Positions 10,218 through 19,832 of a DNA stretch of 64,000 bases are shown in pieces; within the stretch, counting starts at the first letter, position 1, and every line of letters begins with the position of its first letter. Made by a program: the position numbers and the translations under genes. Source of the stretch: Rhynchopus sp. YZ270_cl-10 (Eukaryota; Euglenozoa; Diplonemea; Diplonemida; Diplonemidae); contig OZ037903.1 in the NCBI GenBank assembly GCA_964035575.1, positions 1,017,001 to 1,081,000 of the forward strand. The letters are read 5' to 3'. The notes beneath the pieces are model-generated. The model saw only the letters and a program-made list of their open reading frames with translations. It did no database searches and was not told where the DNA came from.

Positions 10218-10372
10218 GTTCCTGCGTCCCAGAGGTGTCACTTTTATTGATGTAAACCACAAAATGGATGTAGGACTGCATGGTTGGGTGTCCACCCTCC
10301 CGGTACAGCCAGTCATTGTACCAAAGGTACACTGTTCATGAGCGAGAGGGCTTTTGTATTTCAAGTCAACTT
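10218..10372 (+). repeat. Composite of family C tail and family B
   Basis: TTCCTGCGTCCCAGAGGTGT (C tail) is followed by AAAATGGATGTAGGACTGCA, GGGTGTCCACCC, the hairpin GTACC-aaa-GGTAC, GCGAGAGGG and TTTGTATTTCAAGTC. This is the most complete B copy. Confidence 0.65.
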
Positions 10373-10689
10373 TATTTTGGATTGTTTTTTGTCCCTATCG
10401 AGCCTCTAGCCTTTATTGTTCACCTTTTTCTTTTCCGTGCAACGTTGAAGCAATAAACCACAAAACCCCCCCGCAAAACAGATTCCAAGAGACGGAGGCG
10501 GCATTATTTTTTGGTTTGTATTGTTCAAAGAAGATGCGTGCTTTTTTTCATCTTAGTTTTCTTCGTTTTGTCTTGATGTGAGTATGCTCATTTTACATTT
10601 TTTTTCTCCCTTCCTGGAGACGAACGAGAGCGGGGGTGGTTTTACTTTTTATTGTTTTATCCACTCAAGGTCCCCCACCCCTTTGCATG

Positions 10690-10795
10690 AGACTCGACTG
10701 AGATGCATTTTTAGCACGTTTCAACTACTATTTTCATAAGTTTCTAAGATGACTAAGCACCGAGAGGCTTAGGGTTCACCTTATCACCTTTTCTT
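10690..10795 (+). repeat. Composite of family D and family A
   Basis: CTCGACTGAGATGC...TTTAGCACGTTTCAACTA is followed 25 bases later by AAGATGA, CTAAGC, the loop accgagag, GCTTAG and TCACCTTAT. The same D-then-A order makes up most of intron 2 of the gene at 18488. Confidence 0.65.
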
Positions 10796-10870
10796 TTATT
10801 GTCCAGAATGATATGATCTGTTACGGTTCGGGTTACTCTGTTTTGTGTTCTACAATTTTTATTTTTTTTG

Positions 10871-10924
10871 CCTAAGAACGTCAGGCTTAGGTTCTCACCT
10901 TACCAACTTTTCTCTCTTTTTCTA
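10871..10924 (+). repeat. Family A element ending in an acceptor-like site
   Basis: CCTAAG (10871-10876) and CTTAGG (10886-10891) pair. TTCTCACCTTACCAACTTTT and a pyrimidine run ending in CTAG follow, which looks like an intron 3' end. Confidence 0.5.
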
Positions 10925-11419
10925 GAGACAGGTTTGCACATTCAACTTCACTTTACGGCTACTGTCTCAGTTGTCTTTGGGTCATATCTTGCGAATGATG
11001 GTTTTAAGGTTCAAAAACCGAGTCTTCTTTCCGCCCTTAAAGAGATGTGTCAAACGCAGGCTACTGCAAAGCCGTGGACACACAACAAAAAGGTTGTGGA
11101 TTCAAGGCGGATACTGCCCTTGAAATCCTACTTTTCAAGTAGGGTCGATTTCATTCCTTCGCAAAGGTGTTCTGTGCGCAGAGAGGTGGCGTATTTTTTC
11201 AAGTCTTTTTTTGCTCCATATTTCTGAGAGTGCCTGAGCAGCTTTGGGCGAAGAGTGAAGAGGACAACAAAAAAAAAACTTTAACAAAAAACGTAATTTT
11301 TTTGTCTCCTTCGCATTCATGGCCGCCTTTCACAGATTTTACCCAGTTAGGGTCTCGTCCCCGCCTTCAGTCCTTTGCAGGTTACTCAGCAAGCGTGGAA
11401 CTGTATTCAATATGGATCA

Positions 11420-13533
11420 CCATGTTGCTTTTCACTTTGTGTTGGCCCACTTCTAGTGGGGCGCATGTGATTTGCCAGAGCACTTCGCTTTGGACTCCTT
11501 CTCACATTGTCCACGATTCTCAACTCACCACTCCACAGAATACTGTTCTATTCGTTACACCACCTTTCACTATGCGTGTGCCCATGCTGCTTGCCTGTGT
11601 CGCTGCCTTGGCAGGGACTACCTCCGGAGCGAGTGTTCTCACAGACGAACAGATTGCCTCCTGCGGCTGCACCTTTGTCGTGAACCCTGCGTACTCGAAG
11701 ATTGCGGGCGGCGCCCCGTTTCCGTATTACTACAAGTTTGGGACGGCGTTGATCCAGCCTGGGGATGTGCTGTGCTTTGAACCTGGTGCCCGCAGCAGCA
11801 TCATGGTCGAGGGTGTGAAGGGCACTGAGGAGAAGGTTGTGACGTTGCGTGCCTGTGGCGGTGTGGTCTCGCTCGCCAGCGCTTACACACAGGAACGCAC
11901 GAACGCTGACGGCAGCACTGTGACCCTCAACACAGGGGGAGCCATCAGCGTGCTTGACTCCCAGCACTTCCGCGTGACGGGTGGGGGTGTCACGTTTGCA
12001 AAGCACGCCATTGTTGCAAACGGCGCAGTGACGATCCGTGCGTTGAGCTCCGATGTGGAGGTGGACCACCTGCACATCCAGCACGCCATGGAGCACGGCA
12101 TCAAGACGAAGACGGACCCGACGTGCAGTGGGGAGATGCTGCGGACGAAGTTTGTGATGCGCAACCTGCTGATCCACGACAACCTGATTGAGCACATTGT
12201 GGACGGGGAGGGGATGTACATCGGCCACTACGCGGTGAACGGCATTGAGCACTACGCCTGCCCTGGCGAGCTGCTCTTCCCACACCTGCTTGAGAACGTG
12301 CAGATCTACAACAACGTCCTCTACGACACAGGTGCCGACGGCATCCAGCTTGCGGGGGTCATTTCGGGCAGTGTGCACAACAACGTGGTTGAGCACTTTG
12401 GCTACCACCCGGGCCCGGCCCTCGTGAACTCCGCTGGTGTGACAGACCACGACAACGGCATCCAGGTGGGCCACGGGCGTGTGCACGTCGCAAACAACGT
12501 TGTGCACGACGGCCCCGGCAACGGCATCATCATGCACCAGACACCGCTCTACAGCGCTGCCCGCACCCCTACAGGGCCGATTGACGCACTTCCTGTTGCC
12601 CCAGAGTCGTCGTACGCACAGGTGGTGTCGCACAACACAGTCTCGCATGTGGGGGAGCACGCCATCTACGTCCGCACAGGGGACACGAAGACGCCACTCC
12701 GCCTCGAGGACAACGACCTCAAGTACGTGAAGGGGTTCGGCGTGACTGGCTGGGTGTTCGATGCGACCAGCCCTGCTGTGCAAGTGTGGAACAACAAGTT
12801 CAGCAACGTGGACCTGGGTTTCGCCCATACGTTTTCCCAGGGAATGGTGGAACAGGCGAATGTGGAGTACTTTGCGTGAGCACAGAGCACTGTGTATGCT
12901 GTGTTAGTATGCGAGTGATGTCCACACAAACTCATTTACTTGAGTACTGAATCTCATGTTTGCATGTCAACAAACAACATGAGGAAAAAAATACATGCAA
13001 CGCCCGCGAGGGCAGCATCACCTTCTCTTTTCAATAACTTACAACAACTTTCCTTCTGTGTTCACAGACTTTTCTTCTTGTCTTTATTTCAAAGATGTGT
13101 GTACGTCAGTAAGGTACACTCATCGCTCAACCCTTCTTTGTGTGGTCTTTTCAAATGGTAACTCGTCCACGGTGGCGAACCAGTCACCTGCGACAGTGGT
13201 ACTGTTTCACGTGCACACACACTCCGCTTTACTTTGTCCCCGATGGCCTGTGTCTGCAGGGATGTTTGTCTTGCTCATATCCGCCTTTTATGTGTTTCCA
13301 ATCTTTTGCACAACCCAGTCCCGTGTATGCTGTATTGATTTGCTGCAAAGGATGCAATAGGCGTGGATACCGACCGGTATGGTCGTCTCTTCCGTAACAA
13401 GACACCTCTTCTTGTCGAAGAACAAACAAAAACGAACACCACCCACTCCCCCACTTTCCCTTTCAACTTACTCAGCGAACAAAACATTTTCTTTGATTTG
13501 CCGAGCGTTGTGAACCGCCTCCGTTATGGCTAG
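11420..13533 (+). repeat. Tandem unit 1 of 3 (2,114 bp)
   Basis: Unit 1 begins at about CCATGTTGC, where similarity to units 2 and 3 starts, and ends just before the same word. Each unit holds one complete beta-helix gene plus its flanks. I saw no difference between units in the parts I compared, and the three predicted proteins are identical. Confidence 0.95.
11572..12879 (+). CDS. Secreted parallel beta-helix protein, copy 1
   Basis: A 435-residue protein. I start at the ATG at 11572 because it gives a clean signal peptide (MRVPMLLACVAALAGTTSGA). An in-frame ATG at 11422 would add 50 residues. Residues about 100-410 are rich in short repeats with Asn, Val and Gly ladders (IYNNVLYDTGADGIQL, HVANNVVHDGPGNGI). 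This is the pattern of right-handed parallel beta-helix (PbH1/NosD-type) proteins. In that fold, family members bind or cleave polysaccharides, but I cannot point to catalytic residues. A Cys pair near the N-terminus (ASCGC) fits an extracellular protein. It is probably secreted. The gene is repeated exactly at 13686 and 15800. Confidence 0.8.
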   Translation: MRVPMLLACVAALAGTTSGASVLTDEQIASCGCTFVVNPAYSKIAGGAPFPYYYKFGTALIQPGDVLCFEPGARSSIMVEGVKGTEEKVVTLRACGGVVSLASAYTQERTNADGSTVTLNTGGAISVLDSQHFRVTGGGVTFAKHAIVANGAVTIRALSSDVEVDHLHIQHAMEHGIKTKTDPTCSGEMLRTKFVMRNLLIHDNLIEHIVDGEGMYIGHYAVNGIEHYACPGELLFPHLLENVQIYNNVLYDTGADGIQLAGVISGSVHNNVVEHFGYHPGPALVNSAGVTDHDNGIQVGHGRVHVANNVVHDGPGNGIIMHQTPLYSAARTPTGPIDALPVAPESSYAQVVSHNTVSHVGEHAIYVRTGDTKTPLRLEDNDLKYVKGFGVTGWVFDATSPAVQVWNNKFSNVDLGFAHTFSQGMVEQANVEYFA

Positions 13534-13685
13534 CCATGTTGCTTTTCACTTTGTGTTGGCCCACTTCTAGTGGGGCGCATGTGATTTGCCAGAGCACTTC
13601 GCTTTGGACTCCTTCTCACATTGTCCACGATTCTCAACTCACCACTCCACAGAATACTGTTCTATTCGTTACACCACCTTTCACT
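12880..13685. other. Spacer between tandem beta-helix genes
   Basis: The 806 bases between successive coding regions are repeated with the unit. I see no separate gene. Small open frames here have low-complexity, Cys/His/Phe-biased products. The spacer must supply both 3'-end and 5' signals for each gene, since units 2 and 3 have no other upstream sequence. Confidence 0.5.
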
Positions 13686-15647
13686 ATGCGTGTGCCCATG
13701 CTGCTTGCCTGTGTCGCTGCCTTGGCAGGGACTACCTCCGGAGCGAGTGTTCTCACAGACGAACAGATTGCCTCCTGCGGCTGCACCTTTGTCGTGAACC
13801 CTGCGTACTCGAAGATTGCGGGCGGCGCCCCGTTTCCGTATTACTACAAGTTTGGGACGGCGTTGATCCAGCCTGGGGATGTGCTGTGCTTTGAACCTGG
13901 TGCCCGCAGCAGCATCATGGTCGAGGGTGTGAAGGGCACTGAGGAGAAGGTTGTGACGTTGCGTGCCTGTGGCGGTGTGGTCTCGCTCGCCAGCGCTTAC
14001 ACACAGGAACGCACGAACGCTGACGGCAGCACTGTGACCCTCAACACAGGGGGAGCCATCAGCGTGCTTGACTCCCAGCACTTCCGCGTGACGGGTGGGG
14101 GTGTCACGTTTGCAAAGCACGCCATTGTTGCAAACGGCGCAGTGACGATCCGTGCGTTGAGCTCCGATGTGGAGGTGGACCACCTGCACATCCAGCACGC
14201 CATGGAGCACGGCATCAAGACGAAGACGGACCCGACGTGCAGTGGGGAGATGCTGCGGACGAAGTTTGTGATGCGCAACCTGCTGATCCACGACAACCTG
14301 ATTGAGCACATTGTGGACGGGGAGGGGATGTACATCGGCCACTACGCGGTGAACGGCATTGAGCACTACGCCTGCCCTGGCGAGCTGCTCTTCCCACACC
14401 TGCTTGAGAACGTGCAGATCTACAACAACGTCCTCTACGACACAGGTGCCGACGGCATCCAGCTTGCGGGGGTCATTTCGGGCAGTGTGCACAACAACGT
14501 GGTTGAGCACTTTGGCTACCACCCGGGCCCGGCCCTCGTGAACTCCGCTGGTGTGACAGACCACGACAACGGCATCCAGGTGGGCCACGGGCGTGTGCAC
14601 GTCGCAAACAACGTTGTGCACGACGGCCCCGGCAACGGCATCATCATGCACCAGACACCGCTCTACAGCGCTGCCCGCACCCCTACAGGGCCGATTGACG
14701 CACTTCCTGTTGCCCCAGAGTCGTCGTACGCACAGGTGGTGTCGCACAACACAGTCTCGCATGTGGGGGAGCACGCCATCTACGTCCGCACAGGGGACAC
14801 GAAGACGCCACTCCGCCTCGAGGACAACGACCTCAAGTACGTGAAGGGGTTCGGCGTGACTGGCTGGGTGTTCGATGCGACCAGCCCTGCTGTGCAAGTG
14901 TGGAACAACAAGTTCAGCAACGTGGACCTGGGTTTCGCCCATACGTTTTCCCAGGGAATGGTGGAACAGGCGAATGTGGAGTACTTTGCGTGAGCACAGA
15001 GCACTGTGTATGCTGTGTTAGTATGCGAGTGATGTCCACACAAACTCATTTACTTGAGTACTGAATCTCATGTTTGCATGTCAACAAACAACATGAGGAA
15101 AAAAATACATGCAACGCCCGCGAGGGCAGCATCACCTTCTCTTTTCAATAACTTACAACAACTTTCCTTCTGTGTTCACAGACTTTTCTTCTTGTCTTTA
15201 TTTCAAAGATGTGTGTACGTCAGTAAGGTACACTCATCGCTCAACCCTTCTTTGTGTGGTCTTTTCAAATGGTAACTCGTCCACGGTGGCGAACCAGTCA
15301 CCTGCGACAGTGGTACTGTTTCACGTGCACACACACTCCGCTTTACTTTGTCCCCGATGGCCTGTGTCTGCAGGGATGTTTGTCTTGCTCATATCCGCCT
15401 TTTATGTGTTTCCAATCTTTTGCACAACCCAGTCCCGTGTATGCTGTATTGATTTGCTGCAAAGGATGCAATAGGCGTGGATACCGACCGGTATGGTCGT
15501 CTCTTCCGTAACAAGACACCTCTTCTTGTCGAAGAACAAACAAAAACGAACACCACCCACTCCCCCACTTTCCCTTTCAACTTACTCAGCGAACAAAACA
15601 TTTTCTTTGATTTGCCGAGCGTTGTGAACCGCCTCCGTTATGGCTAG
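13534..15647 (+). repeat. Tandem unit 2 of 3 (2,114 bp)
   Basis: A head-to-tail copy of unit 1. The joining sequence before it reads GTTATGGCTAG then CCATGTTGC, whereas unit 1 is preceded by different DNA (ATGGATCA). Confidence 0.95.
13686..14993 (+). CDS. Secreted parallel beta-helix protein, copy 2
   Basis: The predicted protein is identical over all 435 residues to copy 1, including the signal peptide. No broken reading frame or amino-acid change is seen. A lack of divergence even in the spacers suggests very recent duplication, ongoing gene conversion, or repeated sequence introduced by assembly. Extra copies may raise expression of the secreted product. Confidence 0.8.
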   Translation: MRVPMLLACVAALAGTTSGASVLTDEQIASCGCTFVVNPAYSKIAGGAPFPYYYKFGTALIQPGDVLCFEPGARSSIMVEGVKGTEEKVVTLRACGGVVSLASAYTQERTNADGSTVTLNTGGAISVLDSQHFRVTGGGVTFAKHAIVANGAVTIRALSSDVEVDHLHIQHAMEHGIKTKTDPTCSGEMLRTKFVMRNLLIHDNLIEHIVDGEGMYIGHYAVNGIEHYACPGELLFPHLLENVQIYNNVLYDTGADGIQLAGVISGSVHNNVVEHFGYHPGPALVNSAGVTDHDNGIQVGHGRVHVANNVVHDGPGNGIIMHQTPLYSAARTPTGPIDALPVAPESSYAQVVSHNTVSHVGEHAIYVRTGDTKTPLRLEDNDLKYVKGFGVTGWVFDATSPAVQVWNNKFSNVDLGFAHTFSQGMVEQANVEYFA

Positions 15648-17686
15648 CCATGTTGCTTTTCACTTTGTGTTGGCCCACTTCTAGTGGGGCGCATGTGATT
15701 TGCCAGAGCACTTCGCTTTGGACTCCTTCTCACATTGTCCACGATTCTCAACTCACCACTCCACAGAATACTGTTCTATTCGTTACACCACCTTTCACTA
15801 TGCGTGTGCCCATGCTGCTTGCCTGTGTCGCTGCCTTGGCAGGGACTACCTCCGGAGCGAGTGTTCTCACAGACGAACAGATTGCCTCCTGCGGCTGCAC
15901 CTTTGTCGTGAACCCTGCGTACTCGAAGATTGCGGGCGGCGCCCCGTTTCCGTATTACTACAAGTTTGGGACGGCGTTGATCCAGCCTGGGGATGTGCTG
16001 TGCTTTGAACCTGGTGCCCGCAGCAGCATCATGGTCGAGGGTGTGAAGGGCACTGAGGAGAAGGTTGTGACGTTGCGTGCCTGTGGCGGTGTGGTCTCGC
16101 TCGCCAGCGCTTACACACAGGAACGCACGAACGCTGACGGCAGCACTGTGACCCTCAACACAGGGGGAGCCATCAGCGTGCTTGACTCCCAGCACTTCCG
16201 CGTGACGGGTGGGGGTGTCACGTTTGCAAAGCACGCCATTGTTGCAAACGGCGCAGTGACGATCCGTGCGTTGAGCTCCGATGTGGAGGTGGACCACCTG
16301 CACATCCAGCACGCCATGGAGCACGGCATCAAGACGAAGACGGACCCGACGTGCAGTGGGGAGATGCTGCGGACGAAGTTTGTGATGCGCAACCTGCTGA
16401 TCCACGACAACCTGATTGAGCACATTGTGGACGGGGAGGGGATGTACATCGGCCACTACGCGGTGAACGGCATTGAGCACTACGCCTGCCCTGGCGAGCT
16501 GCTCTTCCCACACCTGCTTGAGAACGTGCAGATCTACAACAACGTCCTCTACGACACAGGTGCCGACGGCATCCAGCTTGCGGGGGTCATTTCGGGCAGT
16601 GTGCACAACAACGTGGTTGAGCACTTTGGCTACCACCCGGGCCCGGCCCTCGTGAACTCCGCTGGTGTGACAGACCACGACAACGGCATCCAGGTGGGCC
16701 ACGGGCGTGTGCACGTCGCAAACAACGTTGTGCACGACGGCCCCGGCAACGGCATCATCATGCACCAGACACCGCTCTACAGCGCTGCCCGCACCCCTAC
16801 AGGGCCGATTGACGCACTTCCTGTTGCCCCAGAGTCGTCGTACGCACAGGTGGTGTCGCACAACACAGTCTCGCATGTGGGGGAGCACGCCATCTACGTC
16901 CGCACAGGGGACACGAAGACGCCACTCCGCCTCGAGGACAACGACCTCAAGTACGTGAAGGGGTTCGGCGTGACTGGCTGGGTGTTCGATGCGACCAGCC
17001 CTGCTGTGCAAGTGTGGAACAACAAGTTCAGCAACGTGGACCTGGGTTTCGCCCATACGTTTTCCCAGGGAATGGTGGAACAGGCGAATGTGGAGTACTT
17101 TGCGTGAGCACAGAGCACTGTGTATGCTGTGTTAGTATGCGAGTGATGTCCACACAAACTCATTTACTTGAGTACTGAATCTCATGTTTGCATGTCAACA
17201 AACAACATGAGGAAAAAAATACATGCAACGCCCGCGAGGGCAGCATCACCTTCTCTTTTCAATAACTTACAACAACTTTCCTTCTGTGTTCACAGACTTT
17301 TCTTCTTGTCTTTATTTCAAAGATGTGTGTACGTCAGTAAGGTACACTCATCGCTCAACCCTTCTTTGTGTGGTCTTTTCAAATGGTAACTCGTCCACGG
17401 TGGCGAACCAGTCACCTGCGACAGTGGTACTGTTTCACGTGCACACACACTCCGCTTTACTTTGTCCCCGATGGCCTGTGTCTGCAGGGATGTTTGTCTT
17501 GCTCATATCCGCCTTTTATGTGTTTCCAATCTTTTGCACAACCCAGTCCCGTGTATGCTGTATTGATTTGCTGCAAAGGATGCAATAGGCGTGGATACCG
17601 ACCGGTATGGTCGTCTCTTCCGTAACAAGACACCTCTTCTTGTCGAAGAACAAACAAAAACGAACACCACCCACTCCCCCACTCCC
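15648..17686 (+). repeat. Tandem unit 3 of 3, slightly truncated
   Basis: It matches units 1 and 2 until about 17686, where CCACTCCCCCACT continues into a different CCACC-rich sequence. The last ~75 bases of the unit are missing, so the array ends here. Confidence 0.9.
15800..17107 (+). CDS. Secreted parallel beta-helix protein, copy 3
   Basis: Identical in predicted protein to copies 1 and 2. It is the last gene of the array; its downstream flank diverges from the other units about 580 bases after the stop. Confidence 0.8.
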   Translation: MRVPMLLACVAALAGTTSGASVLTDEQIASCGCTFVVNPAYSKIAGGAPFPYYYKFGTALIQPGDVLCFEPGARSSIMVEGVKGTEEKVVTLRACGGVVSLASAYTQERTNADGSTVTLNTGGAISVLDSQHFRVTGGGVTFAKHAIVANGAVTIRALSSDVEVDHLHIQHAMEHGIKTKTDPTCSGEMLRTKFVMRNLLIHDNLIEHIVDGEGMYIGHYAVNGIEHYACPGELLFPHLLENVQIYNNVLYDTGADGIQLAGVISGSVHNNVVEHFGYHPGPALVNSAGVTDHDNGIQVGHGRVHVANNVVHDGPGNGIIMHQTPLYSAARTPTGPIDALPVAPESSYAQVVSHNTVSHVGEHAIYVRTGDTKTPLRLEDNDLKYVKGFGVTGWVFDATSPAVQVWNNKFSNVDLGFAHTFSQGMVEQANVEYFA

Positions 17687-17754
17687 CCACTCCACCCACC
17701 TACCTACCACTCTTCTGTGCCTCTTCACTGTTGCTTCATAGCAAAGCATTATTA

Positions 17755-18124
17755 TTAACCAGCCTGTTTTGCGGCTTCGTCCGTTCTGTGCTGGTACGCA
17801 TTAGTGCGAGAAGGCAGCATAGCGTGGTTTGCCAGCACCTCATGCACGGCACTCACCACTCCGCATATGCTGCTCTGTTTCTTTACCCTCCATGCGTGCA
17901 GGCAGCCGTACTCTAGAACACACGCTCTTCGATTTGAACTCCTTCTCACATTCTGCCACTCCTTTTTGCACGGAGCCGTCGCTGTAGGTGATGTAGTCAC
18001 ACGTAGGTAAGGTGTTGAGGTACGTTGTTGTGAGTGCAAGCGCTTCGGAGTTGGTCTGGTTGGGTGACCTTCTGTTACCTCCCGGTACCACATGGTGTTC
18101 GTGGTTTCTGTACATTACCCCCAC
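17755..18124 (-). pseudogene. Possible RNase H-like retroelement remnant
   Basis: On the minus strand one frame reads DYITYSDGSVQKG, resembling the start of RNase H (TDGS). Another frame ends in YQHRTDEAAKQAG and a stop, resembling the C-terminal NxxADxxAK motif of RNase H. The two lie in different frames and are about 70 codons apart, while a full domain spans about 120. If real, this is a frameshifted, shortened fragment of a retroelement. Both motifs are short, so chance is possible. Confidence 0.3.
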
Positions 18125-18214
18125 TCCCAGTTCTTGTGCTCCTTCGCGTCAATCCAAATACCGCAACGTATCAGATAGCATTTGCCAACGTAGCAAAAAG
18201 GGAAAATAACAGAA

Positions 18215-18308
18215 AGTGCGTGTGTGTTTCCACGTCGAGCATCAGCGCCAACCTGTCTGTCAATGTCTCCACTTTTTGTCGAAGCTCCGCATTCTCAGCC
18301 TTTGAGAG
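18215..18308 (-). pseudogene. Leucine-zipper-like fragment
   Basis: Read on the minus strand, this gives KAENAELRQKVETLTDRLAL and a few more residues, a heptad pattern with Leu and Val at the core positions, as in bZIP zippers. No basic region or start is found upstream on that strand, and stops follow soon after. It may be a fragment of a lost gene or of the same remnant as 17755-18124. Confidence 0.3.
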
Positions 18309-18487
18309 AAAATTTGGTTTCCCCCTTTTTGCTTTATGGCTTACTTATCGCTTCTGTATCAAGGAGGGAAGAAAATACAAATCATCGACAGACTTTACAC
18401 AAAAAGGAACCTCGCAAAAGACACAACCAAAGGAAGGAGAGAGGTACCGTACATCCTAAGAAGCAAAAACAAAAGACCCACACCACT

Positions 18488-19079
18488 ATGCCGAACCTGT
18501 GTCTGTCGTGCACATTCAACCCCCCCGTTTTGAAAATAATGGGCCACACCCTGCGCGAGGAGACAGTGCACAAGCTTCAGAGCAGACTGCCAGGTATACC
18601 TTTACCCCCCCCATACCGTATTTTTATGTGAGGAGAAAACCAAAACGGAAGTACTCAAAAAAAAAAAACAACCCCCCCTCAAACAGCTGTGACGACGTCG
18701 ACAGCAAGCCCCAGTAGTACCCCACCGAAGTTCGTGTTCGTCCAGGTATGCATACTATTTTTCTCTTGAGGTGTTGACACACTATTTTTTTTTATTCTCG
18801 ACTGAGATGCGTTTTAGCACGTTTCAACCAATGGTGACTGACTACACACTGAGGGTTAGGTTCCGTCTTGCAAACAATTTCTCTCTCTCTTCACAGAACC
18901 CACCACACTGGCACCTTGACCTGGGACAGCACTACTGCGACCACCTCGGCCGTTCGTTCATCTTCCTGACCTGCATCGAATGCCTCGAAGGGGAGGACTG
19001 GAAGCTCAGAGGGACCAACTGCATGACTCACTACGACCAGCCTAAGGACACAACAAAGTTCTTTTTCCACCGCGATTAG
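18488..19079 (+). CDS. Small hypothetical protein, three exons
   Basis: Exons 18488-18593, 18687-18745 and 18897-19079 give 115 residues. Both introns start GTAT (gtatac, gtatgc) and end in acag, and splicing keeps a single frame. The N-terminal part has CLSC, a linker is Ser/Thr/Pro-rich, and the C-terminal exon is compact and hydrophobic-aromatic (NPPHWHLDLGQHYCDHLGRS, then CIECLEGEDW). Conserved-looking His, Cys and Trp residues suggest a folded, possibly metal-binding protein, but I do not recognise the family. Exon 3 has clearly coding composition (GC-rich third positions). Confidence 0.6.
18746..18896 (+). other. Intron 2 made largely of dispersed repeats (D then A)
   Basis: This intron contains the family D core GATGCGTTTTAGCACGTTTC (18797-18830). 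A degraded family A 3' half follows (GGGTTAGGTTCCGTCTTGCA, then AAAC-like bases and a pyrimidine run into CACAG). The same D+A order is found outside known genes at 10690-10795. An intron built of repeat modules is what introner-like elements would leave. Confidence 0.6.
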
Positions 19080-19787
19080 AACAATAGAGCAAAAAACGCT
19101 TTGGTCGGGTAACACTTTTCATATTTTAACACACTCTTCCCCCACAATTCTCTCCATCCCCCATACACATTATCTCAAAAAAAAAAAAGTCTTGAGGAAC
19201 CAACTGAAATGGAACAAAAAAAAAATATGCAATTTTTTGCACAAATACTTTTACACTACCCAGTTCTTTTCCCATCCCGTTTTTTCTGTCGTAATTTTCA
19301 AAAAAAAAAAGGTTGCTGGATGGTTGGGTTCCCTTTCTTTTCGCTCGTTGGTATCGTCATTAGGATCTTTGATCATCTGATCTCAGGGGAGCAATCCCTT
19401 ATTGATTAGAGTGACAAAGAAACCTGATGGGGTATGCGTTCTGTCTCCCCGCAAAAGGGAGATAGGGTTGAGTGGAATCAAGGAAGAATACATTTTTTTT
19501 TTTAAAGCAGCGGAAATTTTGCGAAACTATGGATGTCTTTTTGCAACACATCCAATTTCGACATTTTTCTTTTTTTTTTTTGAAAAGAACAGAAAAAATA
19601 AACACCCCCATTTTCCCTTTTTTCTTTGGTGAGGTGATTTCACCTATCAACTCTTTTTCTTTGAAGTCCACCCTAGCTACTACCAATGGGTGGCAAACGA
19701 ATGTAAAACCAGTTTTCTTTTTTCTTCCTTTTTTTGAAAGGGAGATAGAATGACTATACACTCGTTTTATCAGCTTTCCTTTTTTTT

Positions 19788-19832
19788 AAGATGACTAAGC
19801 ACGAGAGGCTTAGGTTCATCTTATAAATCTTT
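19788..19832 (+). repeat. Family A element, best-preserved copy
   Basis: AAGATGA, CTAAGC, loop acgagag, GCTTAG, bulge gt, TCATCTT. Both the inner 6-bp and outer 7-bp arms pair perfectly. ATAAATC and a T-rich run follow. Confidence 0.75.

Larger units (their letters stand above)
9978..11419. other. Repeat-rich non-coding stretch, with a possible decayed exon
   Basis: It holds a family E copy right after the kinase stop (10008-10055), a C tail and a B element (10218-10370), a D+A composite (10690-10790) and an A copy (10871-10910). After tttctag at 10924 a frame runs to 11227 with reasonable protein character (for example VVFGSYLANDGFKVQKPSLL). I recognise no family and see no start, so this could be a gene remnant. 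Confidence 0.4.

Noticed and set aside
10354-10581. 75-codon frame after a family B element
   Set aside because: T-rich low-complexity product, no similarity I recognise, and it overlaps the repeat.
11422-11571. Upstream ATG as the start of the beta-helix protein
   Set aside because: It is in frame and possible, but the ATG at 11572 gives a more typical signal peptide. Transcript 5' ends would decide.
11548-12828. 426-codon minus-strand open frame, repeated at 13662 and 15776
   Set aside because: It is the antisense shadow of the beta-helix gene; its product is a His/Val/Asp-biased sequence with no fold signature.
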